Assembly: GCA_963812195.1 (NCBI GenBank)
Contig: CAWEUI010000015.1
Span: 1 to 64,000 of the forward strand
From: ZC4RG30 sp963812195
GTDB taxonomy: Bacteria > Pseudomonadota > Gammaproteobacteria > Steroidobacterales > Steroidobacteraceae
Direction of reading: 5' to 3'
Length of the DNA: 64,000 nucleotides
Part shown: positions 45,136 through 55,199 of the stretch, piece after piece
Layout: each line of letters starts with the position of its first letter
Numbering within the stretch: position 1 is the stretch's first letter
Translations under genes and position numbers: made by a program
Notes under the pieces: model-generated
Databases searched by the model: none
Told to the model about the DNA's origin: nothing
Seen by the model: only the letters and a program-made list of their open reading frames with translations

Positions 45136-45933
45136 ATGATGCAGATCGTCACGCAGCCCGGATTCGCGCCGGGCAGCGCAAGATTCCCCAGCCTGTCCGG
45201 CAGGCGCGTCTTCATCACCGGCGGTGCCTCGGGCATCGGAGCCTGTCTGGTGGAGGGTTTCGCGCGCCAGGGGGCCCGTGTCGCATTCATTGACGTGGCG
45301 CCGGACGAAACCGCGCGGCTGCTGGAGAAACTGCGCAGCCAGGGCGTGCCGGAACCCTGGCATCGGCAGTGCGACGTGTGCGATGTCGCCGCTCTGCAGG
45401 GCGCCATCCGGGATGCGGCCGCCGAACTGGGCGACTTTCATGTGCTGGTCAACAACGTGGCCAACGACGACCGCCATGACACGCAGGCGGTGACGCCCGA
45501 GTACTGGGACCAGCGCATGGCGGTCAATCAGCGACCGGCATTCTTTGCCATCCAGGCCGTCGTGCCCGGCATGCAGGGACTGGGTGGTGGCGCCATCATC
45601 AACATCGGCTCCACCGGCTGGCTGAACAAGACTCCCGGCTATCCCGCCTACGCCACCGCCAAGGCCTCGGTCATGGGCCTGACGCGCGGGCTGGCCCGGG
45701 AACTGGGGGCGCACCGTATACGCATCAATGTCGTCTCGCCGGGCTGGGTGATGACGGAGCGGCAGTTGCGCCTGTGGGCCGTGCCGGACATGGATCAGGA
45801 GATTGCGCGCATGCAGTGCATTCCCGAGCCACTGCAGCCGCCGGACATCGCGGCGATGGTGCTGTTCCTCGCCTCCGACGACGCGCGCGCCTGCACCGCG
45901 CAGGAGTTCATCGTCGACGGTGGCTGGAGCTAG
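45136..45933 (+). CDS. SDR-family sugar 1-dehydrogenase (XylB-like)
   Basis: 265 aa; GGAG lies 9 bases before the ATG at 45136. Cofactor site FITGGASGIGA, then LVNNVANDDRHDTQAVTPEYWDQRMAVN, catalytic INIGSTGW and YPAYATAK (Tyr and Lys), and a closing FLASDDARACTAQEFIVDGGW. The NDDRH segment and the tail are characteristic of Caulobacter-type D-xylose/L-arabinose 1-dehydrogenases. It should oxidise an aldose to the aldonolactone with NAD(P). First gene of a run continuing through the FAH enzyme and the ABC importer. Confidence 0.85.
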   Translation: MMQIVTQPGFAPGSARFPSLSGRRVFITGGASGIGACLVEGFARQGARVAFIDVAPDETARLLEKLRSQGVPEPWHRQCDVCDVAALQGAIRDAAAELGDFHVLVNNVANDDRHDTQAVTPEYWDQRMAVNQRPAFFAIQAVVPGMQGLGGGAIINIGSTGWLNKTPGYPAYATAKASVMGLTRGLARELGAHRIRINVVSPGWVMTERQLRLWAVPDMDQEIARMQCIPEPLQPPDIAAMVLFLASDDARACTAQEFIVDGGWS

Positions 45934-45939
45934 GCCGCA

Positions 45940-46950
45940 ATGCGACTGATACAGTTCCTCGACGAGCAGGGGCGTCAACAGGTCGGCACGGTGAGCGAGG
46001 CCGGCGATCGTGTTGGCGTGCTGGCTGAAATTCGTTCCATGCATGAACTGGCAATGCGCTGCTGGCAGCAGCACGTCAGCCTGGAGGCATATGCGGGCGA
46101 GCTCGGATCAACCGGTGAAGTGTTCTACCCGGAGCTGCTCGCCTCGGGTCGGGTCCTGCCGCCGCTGACCCATCGCGAGCCGCATCGCTGCCTGGTATCG
46201 GGCACCGGGCTCACGCACACGGGCAGTGCCGCCACGCGCGACACCATGCATCGCCAGGCTCAGGTGCAGGCCGCGGATGCAACGCCGGAGACAGACTCCG
46301 CGCGCATGTTCAGGTGGGGGCTGGAGGGCGGCAAACCCCCGGACGGCCAGGCCGGCGTGCAACCCGAATGGTTCTACAAGGGCAACGGCAACATCCTGGT
46401 GGGCTGCGGACAGGCCATTACCGCGCCACCTTTCGCGCTGGACTGCGGTGAGGAGCCCGAGCTGGTCGGCCTGTACGTGATCGCGCCGGACGGCGTGCCG
46501 CTGCGGCTGGGTTACGCCATCGGCAATGAGTTCTCCGATCACGTGACCGAGCGCAGCAACTACCTGTACCTTGCGCATTCGAAACTGCGTCAATGCGGCG
46601 TTGGTCCCGAACTGCGCACCGGAGCATTGCCGCCCAATCTGGAAGGCCGCAGCCGCATCCGGCGTGGCACCGCGGTGCGCTGGGAGAAGCCCTTCTTCAC
46701 CGGTGAGGACAACATGTGCCATTCCCTCGCCAATCTGGAATACCACCACTTCAAGTATCCGGCGCACCGCATTCCCGGCGACGTGCATCTGCATTTCTTC
46801 GGGACGGCGACCTTGAGCTTTGCCGATGGCATCCGGGTCGAGCCGGGCGATTGCTTCGAAATCGACCTGCCGGAGCTGGGCGCCCCGCTGGTGAATCCGC
46901 TGGCCATCGGGCCGGAGGATTTCGCAATGAACGGGGTGATTGCGCTTTAA
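45940..46950 (+). CDS. FAH-family enzyme, AraD1/GguC type
   Basis: 336 aa. The FAH fold is recognised by PEWFYKGNGNILVGCGQAI near residue 145, EEPELVGLYVIAPDG near 170 (metal-binding Glu), GYAIGNEFSDHVTERSNYLY near 190, and a late EPGDCFEIDLPELGAPLVNP. Whole-length layout matches the AraD1/GguC family that accompanies sugar importers and arabonate dehydratases. It probably acts on the 2-keto-3-deoxy acid formed by the dehydratase. Six bases after the SDR stop. Confidence 0.8.
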   Translation: MRLIQFLDEQGRQQVGTVSEAGDRVGVLAEIRSMHELAMRCWQQHVSLEAYAGELGSTGEVFYPELLASGRVLPPLTHREPHRCLVSGTGLTHTGSAATRDTMHRQAQVQAADATPETDSARMFRWGLEGGKPPDGQAGVQPEWFYKGNGNILVGCGQAITAPPFALDCGEEPELVGLYVIAPDGVPLRLGYAIGNEFSDHVTERSNYLYLAHSKLRQCGVGPELRTGALPPNLEGRSRIRRGTAVRWEKPFFTGEDNMCHSLANLEYHHFKYPAHRIPGDVHLHFFGTATLSFADGIRVEPGDCFEIDLPELGAPLVNPLAIGPEDFAMNGVIAL

Positions 46951-47001
46951 TCTCGCGCAACTGGACGGAAGACGACCGCACGAAACGGGGGAAAGACGAG
47001 C

Positions 47002-47975
47002 ATGAAGTTCACGAGAAGAATGTCCGCTGCGCTGCTGGTGGCCGCCTGTGCCGCGGGGCTGGCAGGTTGCGCAAAGCACGATGCCGCCTCGGGAAAGATC
47101 GTGCTGGGATTCAGCCAGATCGGCGCCGAGAGCGAGTGGCGCACCGCCAACACCAAATCCATCATGGAGGCCGCCACCGACGCGGGCATCACGCTGAAGT
47201 TCTCCGATGCGCAGCAGAAGCAGGAGAACCAGATCAAGGCGATCCGCTCATTCATCGCCCAGCACGTGGACGTGATCGCCTTCTCGCCGGTGGTGGAGAC
47301 CGGCTGGGAAACCGTGCTGCAGGAAGCCAAGGCGGCGCACATTCCCGTCATCCTCACCGACCGCGCCGTGGACGTGAGTGATCCATCGCTGTACCTGTCG
47401 CTGATCGGCTCGGACTTCGTCGAGGAAGGGCGCCGCGCCGGGCGCTGGCTGCTCGAGAACACCAAGGACCGCAAGGGCGACATCCGCATCGTCGAGCTGC
47501 AGGGCACCGTGGGCTCGGCACCGGCCACCGACCGCAAGCGTGGCTTCGAGGAGGTCATCGCCGCCGACCCGCGCTACAAGATCGTCGCGCTCCCAGACCG
47601 GTGACTTCACGCGCGCCAAGGGCAAGGAAGTGATGGAAGCCTTCCTGAAGTCCGAGGGCAAGAACATCGACGTGCTGTTCGCGCACAATGACGACATGGC
47701 GATCGGCGCGATCCAGGCCATCGAGGAAGCCGGCCTGAAGCCCGGCAAGGACATCCTCATCGTTTCCATTGACGGCGTGAAGGGTGCCTTCGAGGCCATG
47801 ATGGCCGGCAAGCTCAATGCCTCCATCGAGTGCAACCCGCTGCTGGGGCCGCAGCTCGATGGCCGCCGTGAAGGACGTGGTGGCCGGCAAGCCGATTCCG
47901 CGCCGGGTGGTCACGCAGGAATCGGTGTTCACCCAGGCCAACGCGGCCGCTGCCTTCCCGTCGCGCAAGTACTGA
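47002..47975 (+). CDS. ytfQ: Sugar ABC transporter substrate-binding lipoprotein, YtfQ-like, two frameshifts
   Basis: About 323 aa. Signal with lipobox LAGC. IVLGFSQIGAESEWRTANTK, then AQQKQENQIKAIRSFIAQ, VVETGWETVLQEAKAAHIPVI and ILTDRAVDV follow the galactofuranose-binding YtfQ pattern closely. Shifts near 47592 (before QTGDFTRAKGKEVM) and 47865 (before AAVKDVVAGKPIP) join the pieces; the stop is TGA at 47973-47975. YtfQ homologues bind furanose forms of galactose or arabinose. First gene of the importer, 51 bases after the FAH gene. Confidence 0.82.
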
Positions 47976-47994
47976 GCGCGCGCAGGCTGGTGCG

Positions 47995-49520
47995 ATGACG
48001 AACGCGGGCGCGAGCGGCGTACTGCACGCCCGCGGCATCGGGCTGCGCTTTCCCGGGGTAGTGGCGCTCGACGGGGCGGAGCTTTGCCTGCGTGCCGGGG
48101 AAGTACACGCGTTGCTCGGGCAGAACGGGGCGGGCAAGTCCTCGCTCATCAAGGTGCTGTCGGGGGCCTGCGCCGCGCAGGCCGGCACGGTCGAACTGGA
48201 CGGCGTGGCCGTCCATCCGGCTTCCCCCATGAAGCGCAGGGCCTGGGCATCAGCACCGTCTACCAGGAAGTAACACTCTGCCCGAACCTTTCGGTGGCCG
48301 AGAACATCGCGGCCGGGCGCTACCCGCGCCGGCACTGGCTCAAGGGCGGCGGCATCGACTGGCGGGCGGTGGATGCGCAGGCACGCGCGGCGGTCGCGGC
48401 CCTGCAGCTGGACATCGACGTCACGCGCGAACTGGGCAGCTTTCCGGTGGCCATCCGCCAGATGGTGGCGATCGCCCGCGCAACCCGGATCGCCGCGCGC
48501 GTGCTGATACTCGACGAGCCGACCTCGAGCCTGGACGATCGCGAGGTGGCAAGACTGTTCCAGGTGATGGACCGTCTGCGCCGGCAGGGCATGGCCATCC
48601 TGTTCGTCACGCATTTTCTGGATCAGGTGTACGCCATTGCGGATCGCATGACGGTGCTGCGCAATGGCCGGTTGGTGGGCGAGTTCCTGCCCGCGCAGAT
48701 GGACCAGGCGGCACTCATCGCCGCGATGGTCGGTCGCGAGCTGCGCCGCGATGGACGCCCGGCAACGCCGCAGCAAGCCGATGCTTCGCCGGGCCGCGCT
48801 CCCGTGCTGGAACTCGGCGGCTTCGGCCGGCGTGGCAGCCTGCGGCCGCTGGATCTGCAGATCGGCGTCGGCGAGGTCGTCGGCGTGGCCGGACTGCTTG
48901 GTTCCGGGCGCACCGAGCTGGCACGGCTGATATTCGGTCTGGACCGCGGGGACAGCGGCGCCATGCGCATCAACGGGGATACGGTGGCGCTGCGCGGGCC
49001 GGCGGACGCGATCGAGCGCGGATTCGCGTTCTGTCCCGAGGAGCGCAAGAGCGAGGGCATCGTGGGCGAGCTGTCGGTGCGCGAGAACATCGTGCTCGCC
49101 CTGCAGGCACGTCAGGGGATGGTGCCGTGCCTCGCGCCGCGTGAGCAGCGGCAGCTGGCTTCGCGGTTGGTGGCGCAATTGGGCATCGCCGCGGCCAGCA
49201 TCGAGGTGCCGGTGAGCCAGCTCTCCGGCGGCAACCAGCAGAAGGTGCTGCTGGCGCGCTGGCTGGTCACGCAGCCGCGCCTGCTGATTCTGGACGAGCC
49301 CACGCGCGGTATCGATGTTGCCGCGAAGGAAGAGCTGATCCGCGCCGTCGCGGCGCTGGCGGGCGAGGGCATGGCGGTGCTGTTCATCTCGGCGGAAATT
49401 GCCGAGCTGCTGCGCGAATCCGATCGTATCGTCGTGCTGCGTGAACGCAGCAAGGTAGGCGAGTTGCCGGGCGACTGCGACGAGCACGCGGTGTATGCGC
49501 TGATCGCGGAGAGTGGCTAG
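47995..49520 (+). CDS. ytfR: Sugar ABC transporter ATPase, YtfR-like (two ATPase domains), one frameshift
   Basis: About 508 aa with two ABC domains. Domain 1: Walker A GQNGAGKSS, Q-loop in STVYQEVTLCPNLSVAENI (after a shift near 48237) and Walker B LILDEPTSSL; its signature is degenerate (AIRQMVAIARA), as is normal for this family. Domain 2: VAGLLGSGRTELARLI, signature LSGGNQQKVLLARW and LILDEPTRGIDV. Layout is that of RbsA/YtfR sugar importers. It energises the two permeases that follow at once. Confidence 0.88.
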
Positions 49521-49521
49521 C

Positions 49522-50574
49522 ATGGCCGGGACAGCCTGGCGCGGGTCGTGGCGGTCGCTGGCAGTGCGGCTGCGCGCCAGCCCACTGCTGGCGCCGCTGT
49601 GCTCGCTGGCGGTCATGCTGGCAGTCGGGGTGGCGCTCGACCGGGATTTCCTGGCGCTGAGCTGGCAGGACGGTCACCTGAGCGGTGCCCTCGTCGACGT
49701 GCTCAATCACGCCGCGCCGCTGGTGCTGGTGTCGCTGGGCATGATGGCGGTCATTGCCGTGCGCGGCATCGACATATCCGTCGGTGCGGTCGTGGCGATT
49801 GCCGCCGCGGTGGCGGCCGCGATCCTCACCCGCGCGGGCGATGCCGCCGGCCCGGGCACGCTGTTTGCCGCGATCGGTGGCGCGCTGCTGGCTGCCGCCC
49901 TGTGCGGCGCCTGGAACGGACTGCTGGTCACCCGGGCCGGGATGCAGCCCATCGTCGCCACGCTGATCCTGATGATTGCCGGTCGGGGCGTGGCGCAGCT
50001 CATCACCGGCGGGCAGATACTGACCATCTACTACCAGCCGTATTCGTTCATCGGCAACGGGCACCTGATCGGCCTGCCGTTCGCGCTGCTGCTCGCGCTG
50101 CTGGCCACCGCGGCAGTGTATCTGGCGGTGACCCGCACCGCGCTGGGGTTGTTCATCCGCGCCATCGGCCTCAATCCCGTGGCCGCGCGCATCGCCGGAA
50201 TCCGCGCCCGTTCGATCACCCTGTGGCTGTACGTGTTCAGCGGTGTCGCCGCCGGCGTTGCCGGGCTGATCGTCAGTTCCAACGTCAAGAGCGCCGACGG
50301 CAACAATGCCGGCCAGCTCATGGAACTCGACGCCATCCTGGCCGTCGCGCTGGGCGGTACGACCCTGAACGGCGGGCGCTTCACGGTGGCGGGCACGGTG
50401 CTGGGCGCGCTCATCATCCAGACGCTGACCACGGTCATCTATGCCTCCGGCCTGCCCCCGCAGGCCAACCTGGCATTCAAGGCGGCGCTGGTGTTCGCGG
50501 TCATGCTGCTGCAGTCGGCCGCCTTCCGCGTGTTTGTTGCCGGCCTCGTCCGGCGCGATCGCCGCAGCGCGTGA
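49522..50574 (+). CDS. ytfT: Sugar ABC transporter permease, YtfT-like
   Basis: 350 aa from the ATG at 49522, one base after the ATPase stop. About ten hydrophobic helices. Motifs of the RbsC/YtfT family: VLVSLGMMAVIAVRGIDISV (the coupling region), GAWNGLLVTRAGMQPIVATL, and LDAILAVALGGTTLNGGRFTV near the C-terminus. One of two non-identical permeases, as in the E. coli YtfT/YjfF pair. Confidence 0.88.
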   Translation: MAGTAWRGSWRSLAVRLRASPLLAPLCSLAVMLAVGVALDRDFLALSWQDGHLSGALVDVLNHAAPLVLVSLGMMAVIAVRGIDISVGAVVAIAAAVAAAILTRAGDAAGPGTLFAAIGGALLAAALCGAWNGLLVTRAGMQPIVATLILMIAGRGVAQLITGGQILTIYYQPYSFIGNGHLIGLPFALLLALLATAAVYLAVTRTALGLFIRAIGLNPVAARIAGIRARSITLWLYVFSGVAAGVAGLIVSSNVKSADGNNAGQLMELDAILAVALGGTTLNGGRFTVAGTVLGALIIQTLTTVIYASGLPPQANLAFKAALVFAVMLLQSAAFRVFVAGLVRRDRRSA

Positions 50575-51584
50575 TGACCATGGACTCCACGATCATGCAG
50601 CCCCACAGGATGCGCCCGCGCCTGGACGCGCGATCCTTGCCACTGGCGATCACCATCGCGCTGTTCCTGGCAATCGTGGCCACCGGCTCGATCCTGTACG
50701 AGCATTTTCTGGCGCCGCAGGTGTTCCTGAACCTGCTCATCGACAATGCGTTTCTGTGCGTGGTGGCGGTCGGCATGACCTTCGTCATCCTGACCGGCGG
50801 CATCGACCTGTCGGTGGGCGCCATCGTCGCGCTGACGACCACCATCTCCGCCTCGCTGGTCGAGCGCCACGGCGTGAGTCCCGCGGTGGCGATTCCGGTG
50901 GTGCTCGCCGTGGGCGCCGCGTTCGGTCTGCTGCACGGTGTGCTGGTGCAGCGTTTCGGTTTGCAGCCGTTCATCGTGACGCTGGCCGGCATGTTCCTGG
51001 CGCGCGGTCTGGCGTTCCTCATCAGCACCGAATCGATCAGCGTCGATGATCCGGTGTACCGCGAGCTGGCGGCACTGCACGTGCCGCTGGGCTTCGGCTA
51101 CCTTTCGGCCGGTGCCGTGATTGCCTGTGTGGTGGTGGCGGCCGGCATGTGGCTGGCCCACGCCACGCCGTTCGGGCGCGCCGTGTACGCGATCGGGGGC
51201 GAGGAGGCCTCGGCGCGCCTGATGGGTCTGCCGGTGGATCGCACCGTGACGCTGGTGTATGTGCTGAGCGGGTTCTGTTCGGCCCTGGCGGGCGTGCTGA
51301 TGACGCTGTACATGCTCTCCGGCTACAGTCTGCACGGCACGGGTCTGGAGCTCGATGCCATTGCCGCGGTGGTCATCGGCGGCACGCTGCTGCGCGGCGG
51401 TATCGGTTACGTCTTCGGATCCTTCGTGGGTGTGCTGATACTGGGCGTGATCCAGACCCTGATCGCGTTCAACGGCACGCTGAGCTCATGGTGGACGCGC
51501 ATCGTGGAGGGCGTGCTGCTGCTGGCCTTCTGCCTGTTGCAGCGGCTGCTGGAATTGCGCGGGCGAGGGCGCCGGCCCGGCTAA
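50574..51584 (+). CDS. yjfF: Sugar ABC transporter permease, YjfF-like
   Basis: 336 aa. The ATG at 50574 shares one base with the upstream stop (TGATG). Motifs parallel the first permease: AVGMTFVILTGGIDLSVGAIV, LLHGVLVQRFGLQPFIVTLA, GMFLARGLAFLIS, and LDAIAAVVIGGTLLRGGIGY. It completes a YtfQRT-YjfF importer for a furanose sugar. Ends 4 bases from the convergent lactonase gene. Confidence 0.88.
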   Translation: MTMDSTIMQPHRMRPRLDARSLPLAITIALFLAIVATGSILYEHFLAPQVFLNLLIDNAFLCVVAVGMTFVILTGGIDLSVGAIVALTTTISASLVERHGVSPAVAIPVVLAVGAAFGLLHGVLVQRFGLQPFIVTLAGMFLARGLAFLISTESISVDDPVYRELAALHVPLGFGYLSAGAVIACVVVAAGMWLAHATPFGRAVYAIGGEEASARLMGLPVDRTVTLVYVLSGFCSALAGVLMTLYMLSGYSLHGTGLELDAIAAVVIGGTLLRGGIGYVFGSFVGVLILGVIQTLIAFNGTLSSWWTRIVEGVLLLAFCLLQRLLELRGRGRRPG

Positions 51585-51588
51585 CGCG

Positions 51589-52458
51589 CTAGCCGGCGAA
51601 CGCGTTCGCCGGCAGTCCGGGCACCTCGACGCGGGTGCGGAACAGGGCGCCTGCCTGCGGCTGGCGCGCCAGCTCTGCCGCCGACAGGCCGACCGTCGCG
51701 GTGGTGACATACAGGTTGCGCAGGTCCGCGCCGCCGAACGCCACTTTCGTGCACTGCGCGACCGGCAGTGCGACCTGCCGCAGCAGCTCGCCGCGCGGTG
51801 AATAGCAGCGCACGCCCCAGCCGCCGAACATGGCAATCCAGACGTTGCCCCGGCTGTCCACGGTCGGTCCGTCCGGATAGACACCCGGCTCCTCCACGCG
51901 CGTGAACAACCGCTTGCCCGAGAGGTTTCCGGCGGCGTCGACGTCAAACGCATGCACGCAGCGCCCGTGTGTATCCACGTGATACAGGATCCGGCCGTCC
52001 GGACTCATGGCCGGGCCGTTGGTGATGATGTAGTCGGGGTCCATCCGCTCCAGGCGACCGGCGCCGAAGCGGTACAGCGAGCCGGTTGGTGCGCGCTCCT
52101 CGTTGTCCATGGTTCCGAACCACAGGCGGCCGGCCGCATCCACGTAGCCGTCGTTCAAGCGGTTGGCGCGATGTTCGGCATCCACCTCCACGATGGACTG
52201 GAACGATCCCTGCGCCGGATCAAAGCGATGCAGCCCGGATTTCAGGCCGCACACGTAGCCGCCGGCAAGGTTACGGAAGATGAAGGCGGCGAACTGCGGC
52301 GTGGCGAAGCTGCGCCGCGCGCCAGTACGCTCATCGAAGGCATGGATCGCCTTGCCCTTGATGTCCACGAACCACAGCGTCTGGTCGGGGGCGGACCACA
52401 TCGGTCCCTCGCCGAGCACGGCGCCCACGGGCCACACACATTCCACATCCACGCTCAT
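51589..52458 (-). CDS. SMP-30/gluconolactonase-family sugar lactonase
   Basis: About 289 aa from the ATG at 52458 (weak GGGAAAG upstream); an ATG at 52482 would add eight residues. Metal ligands of the six-bladed propeller are visible: Glu in LGEGPMW, Asn in RLNDGYVD, Asn in IITNGPAMSPDG and Asp in YPDGPTVDSRG. It hydrolyses the aldonolactone made by the SDR enzyme to the aldonate, the substrate of the dehydratase. Opposite strand to the importer but part of the same pathway. Confidence 0.85.
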   Translation of the reverse strand: MSVDVECVWPVGAVLGEGPMWSAPDQTLWFVDIKGKAIHAFDERTGARRSFATPQFAAFIFRNLAGGYVCGLKSGLHRFDPAQGSFQSIVEVDAEHRANRLNDGYVDAAGRLWFGTMDNEERAPTGSLYRFGAGRLERMDPDYIITNGPAMSPDGRILYHVDTHGRCVHAFDVDAAGNLSGKRLFTRVEEPGVYPDGPTVDSRGNVWIAMFGGWGVRCYSPRGELLRQVALPVAQCTKVAFGGADLRNLYVTTATVGLSAAELARQPQAGALFRTRVEVPGLPANAFAG

Positions 52459-52552
52459 CGAACTTTCCCGATTGCCCGGCATCGCGACCGCCAGGGGAGA
52501 CAGCGGCGCTGCGCGGCGCTAGCATAGCGCTTCCTGTCAGGGGGAGAAGTTC

Positions 52553-53712
52553 ATGAGCAGTCACCGGACGATTGTCACTGTCCTTACATTTCTCGCGATC
52601 GGCGCCAGTTGGGGTGCCACGGCCGGCGAGGCCGCCGTCAAGGATGATTTCAAGCCCTCGACGCTGAACCAGCCCGGTCAGGAATACCCGCAGGTCAACT
52701 CGCAGGGCTATGCGCGCTTCCGCATCGTCGCGCCCCAGGCGCAGAGCGTCGAGCGTCAGTCTCGGCCTGGGGGGCAGCGGCGGCACCAAGCTGTCCAAGG
52801 GCGACGACGGCGCGTGGGCCGGCACCACGGCCGGCCCGCTGGACGAAGGGTTCCACTATTACCACCTGACGGTGGACGGCGGCACGTTCAACGACCCGGG
52901 CACGCTGAACTTCTACGGCTCCATCCGCTGGGAGAGCGGCATCGAGATCCCGGCCCACGATCGGGATTTCTACGCGCTGAAGGACGTGCCGCACGGGCAG
53001 CGTGCAGCAGATGCTGTTCCCCTCGAAGAGCACCGGCACCGTGCGCCGTGCCTTCGTCTACACGCCGCCCGGCTACGAGAAGAACGCGGCAAGCGCTATC
53101 CGGTGCTGTACCTGCAGCACGGCTGGGGCGAGGACGAGACGGCCTGGAGCAATCAGGGCCACGCCAACCTGATCATGGACAACCTGATCGCCGCGGGCAA
53201 AACCAAGCCCTTCCTCATCGTGATGACCTACGGCATGACCAACGACGTGAAGATCGGCGGCCTGGCGAACTTCGACGTGAATCACTTCCAGACGGTGCTG
53301 GTGGACGAGCTGATCCCGTATGTCGACGCCCATTTCCGCACCATCGCCGACCAGCCGCATCGGGCCATGGCCGGCCTGTCGATGGGCGGCATGGAGACGC
53401 GACTAGATCACGCTGAAGAACCTCGACACGTTCTCGCACATCGGCCTGTTCAGCGGCGGCATGATTTCGCTGGACGACGTGAACAAGACGCCGGGGTTCA
53501 AGAAGAAGGTGAAGCTGGTGTTCGTCAGCTACGGCAGCCGCGAGCTGAGTGGCGCGGGCCCGATGCGCCCGGCCAATCCGCAGCAGACCACGGATGATCT
53601 GCGCAAGGCGGGGATCAACGCCGTGTTCTACGTGTCGCCGAATACGGCGCACGAGTTCCTGTCCTGGCGGCGCAGCCTGCGCGAATTCGCGCCGCTGCTG
53701 TTCCGGAACTGA
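52553..53712 (+). CDS. Secreted esterase-D/feruloyl-esterase-like protein (CE1 type), four frameshifts
   Basis: About 386 aa. Signal peptide ends near GATAGEAA. An N-terminal Ig-like (E-set) domain (ARFRIVAPQAQSV then GGTKLSKGDDGAWAGTT, GFHYYHLTVDG) precedes the catalytic domain. That domain has RRAFVYTPPGYEK, YPVLYLQHGWGED, nucleophile GLSMGGM near 53385, and His in NTAHEFLSWRRSL at the end. Shifts lie near 52755, 52999, 53088 and 53405. This two-domain form is typical of carbohydrate esterase family 1 enzymes that remove acetyl or feruloyl groups from xylan. Ends 9 bases from the sulfatase gene. Confidence 0.75.
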
Positions 53713-53720
53713 TCCCGCGG

Positions 53721-55163
53721 CTACTCGTCCAGCGGCGGTTTTGGCCCGCGAATGCCGCGGGCCAGATCCGGCGCGTTTTCGGCCGGCATGTAGCGGGCCA
53801 GGTCCTGCTTGATGGCCTGGAGGCCCGGCTTGCCGGCCAGATTGGTCCACTCGTGCGGGTCCTGCCTCACGTCGTACAGCTCCTCGCTGCCGTCCGAGTA
53901 GCGGATGTACTTGTACTTGTCCGAGACCACGGCGTGATTGTTGTAGCCGAAGGTCGATAGTGTGGGGTGGTCCCAGGCCATCTTCGGGTTCTTCAGCAGC
54001 GGCACCAGGCTGCGCCCCTCCACGTAGGAGGGCGCCTGCAGACCGGCCAGTTCGGCCAGCGTGCGGTAGATGTCCATGGTCGAGACCGGCGCCTCGATCC
54101 TGGTTCCCGGCCGGGTCATGCCCGGCACCACCACGATGAATGGCACGTGCAGGGATTCCTTCCACAGCGTGAACTTGCGCCAGCGTTCCTTGGTGCCGAG
54201 GTGGAAGCCATGGTCGGCCCACAGCACGATGATGGTGTTCTTCGCCCGGCCGCTGGCCTGCAGCGCGTCGAGCACCTCGCCGACCATGGCGTCGGCGAAG
54301 CTCACGCTGGCCAGGTATGCCTGCACGCCTTTCTTCCACTGGTCCTGGTCGAGAATCCACTTGTGGATCTCGACGGAATTGAACGTGCTGCGTCTGGCGA
54401 TGTCCGGCACGTCGTCCAGGTCGCCGTCGATGTGCGGCGGCAACTGGATCGCGTCGACGGGGAACTTGTCGAAGTATCTCTGCGGCACGTACCAGGGCAG
54501 GTGCGGCCGGTAGATGCCGGCGGCGATGAAACGCGGCTGGCTGCTGTGCTCCCCGATGCGCCTGACCACCCAGCTCATGTCCTGTCCGTCGGCAGTCGCG
54601 AAGTCCTCGGCGACCAGGCCGGCCCAGTCGAAGGTGCGTCCCCATTTGGCGCCATTGGCCGGAATGATCATGGGCGAGAGCTCATCGGGCAATTGCCGGT
54701 CCAGGCCGGGATAGAACGCATCCCAGGCCGTGGTGTCATTGAAACCAACCAGCCCGGCGGGGTTGTAGCTGTGCGCGTGGAAGATCTTGCCGGCCCCTTC
54801 GGTGAGGTAGCCGTTGTCGCGGAACAATCGCGGCAGGGTCTGCTTGCCCTGGAAGATCTCCTGGGTGCGCCAGTCCGGGCCGTTGCCGTAGATGCCGGTG
54901 GTCGAAGGACGCATGCCCGTCAGCAATGCGGTGCGCACCGCGTGGCACACCGCCGAGGGTGACTGCGCGTTCATGAACGCAACGCCCTCGGCGGCGAGCC
55001 GGTCGATGTTGGGAGTCTGTGTCTGCGGATGACCGCCGAGATACCCGACCCAGTCGTTGAGGTCGTCCACGGCGATGAACAGGACGTCGTACCGGGATTG
55101 CTGTGCCGCGAACGCGAATTGCGTGAGCAACAACAGCACCACGGCGGCCATCGGTTTGCGCAT
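53721..55163 (-). CDS. Secreted sulfatase
   Basis: 480 aa with signal peptide (VVLLLLTQFAFAA). VLFIAVDDLNDWVG near residue 28 holds the first calcium-binding Asp pair. The formylglycine site reads SAVCHAVRTALLTG near 70-83, giving C-H-A-V-R, the C-x-A-x-R variant of C-x-P-x-R. GYLTEGAGKIFH, RPHLPWYVP and LWADHGFHLGTKERW (late Asp-His metal motif) follow in order. It resembles iduronate-2-sulfatase-like members. It should desulfate a glycan or aryl compound and needs a formylglycine-generating enzyme, not seen here. Confidence 0.82.
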   Translation of the reverse strand: MRKPMAAVVLLLLTQFAFAAQQSRYDVLFIAVDDLNDWVGYLGGHPQTQTPNIDRLAAEGVAFMNAQSPSAVCHAVRTALLTGMRPSTTGIYGNGPDWRTQEIFQGKQTLPRLFRDNGYLTEGAGKIFHAHSYNPAGLVGFNDTTAWDAFYPGLDRQLPDELSPMIIPANGAKWGRTFDWAGLVAEDFATADGQDMSWVVRRIGEHSSQPRFIAAGIYRPHLPWYVPQRYFDKFPVDAIQLPPHIDGDLDDVPDIARRSTFNSVEIHKWILDQDQWKKGVQAYLASVSFADAMVGEVLDALQASGRAKNTIIVLWADHGFHLGTKERWRKFTLWKESLHVPFIVVVPGMTRPGTRIEAPVSTMDIYRTLAELAGLQAPSYVEGRSLVPLLKNPKMAWDHPTLSTFGYNNHAVVSDKYKYIRYSDGSEELYDVRQDPHEWTNLAGKPGLQAIKQDLARYMPAENAPDLARGIRGPKPPLDE

Positions 55164-55199
55164 GTCAGGCTCCCTCGATGCTCTGCAAGGCGATTGCGG

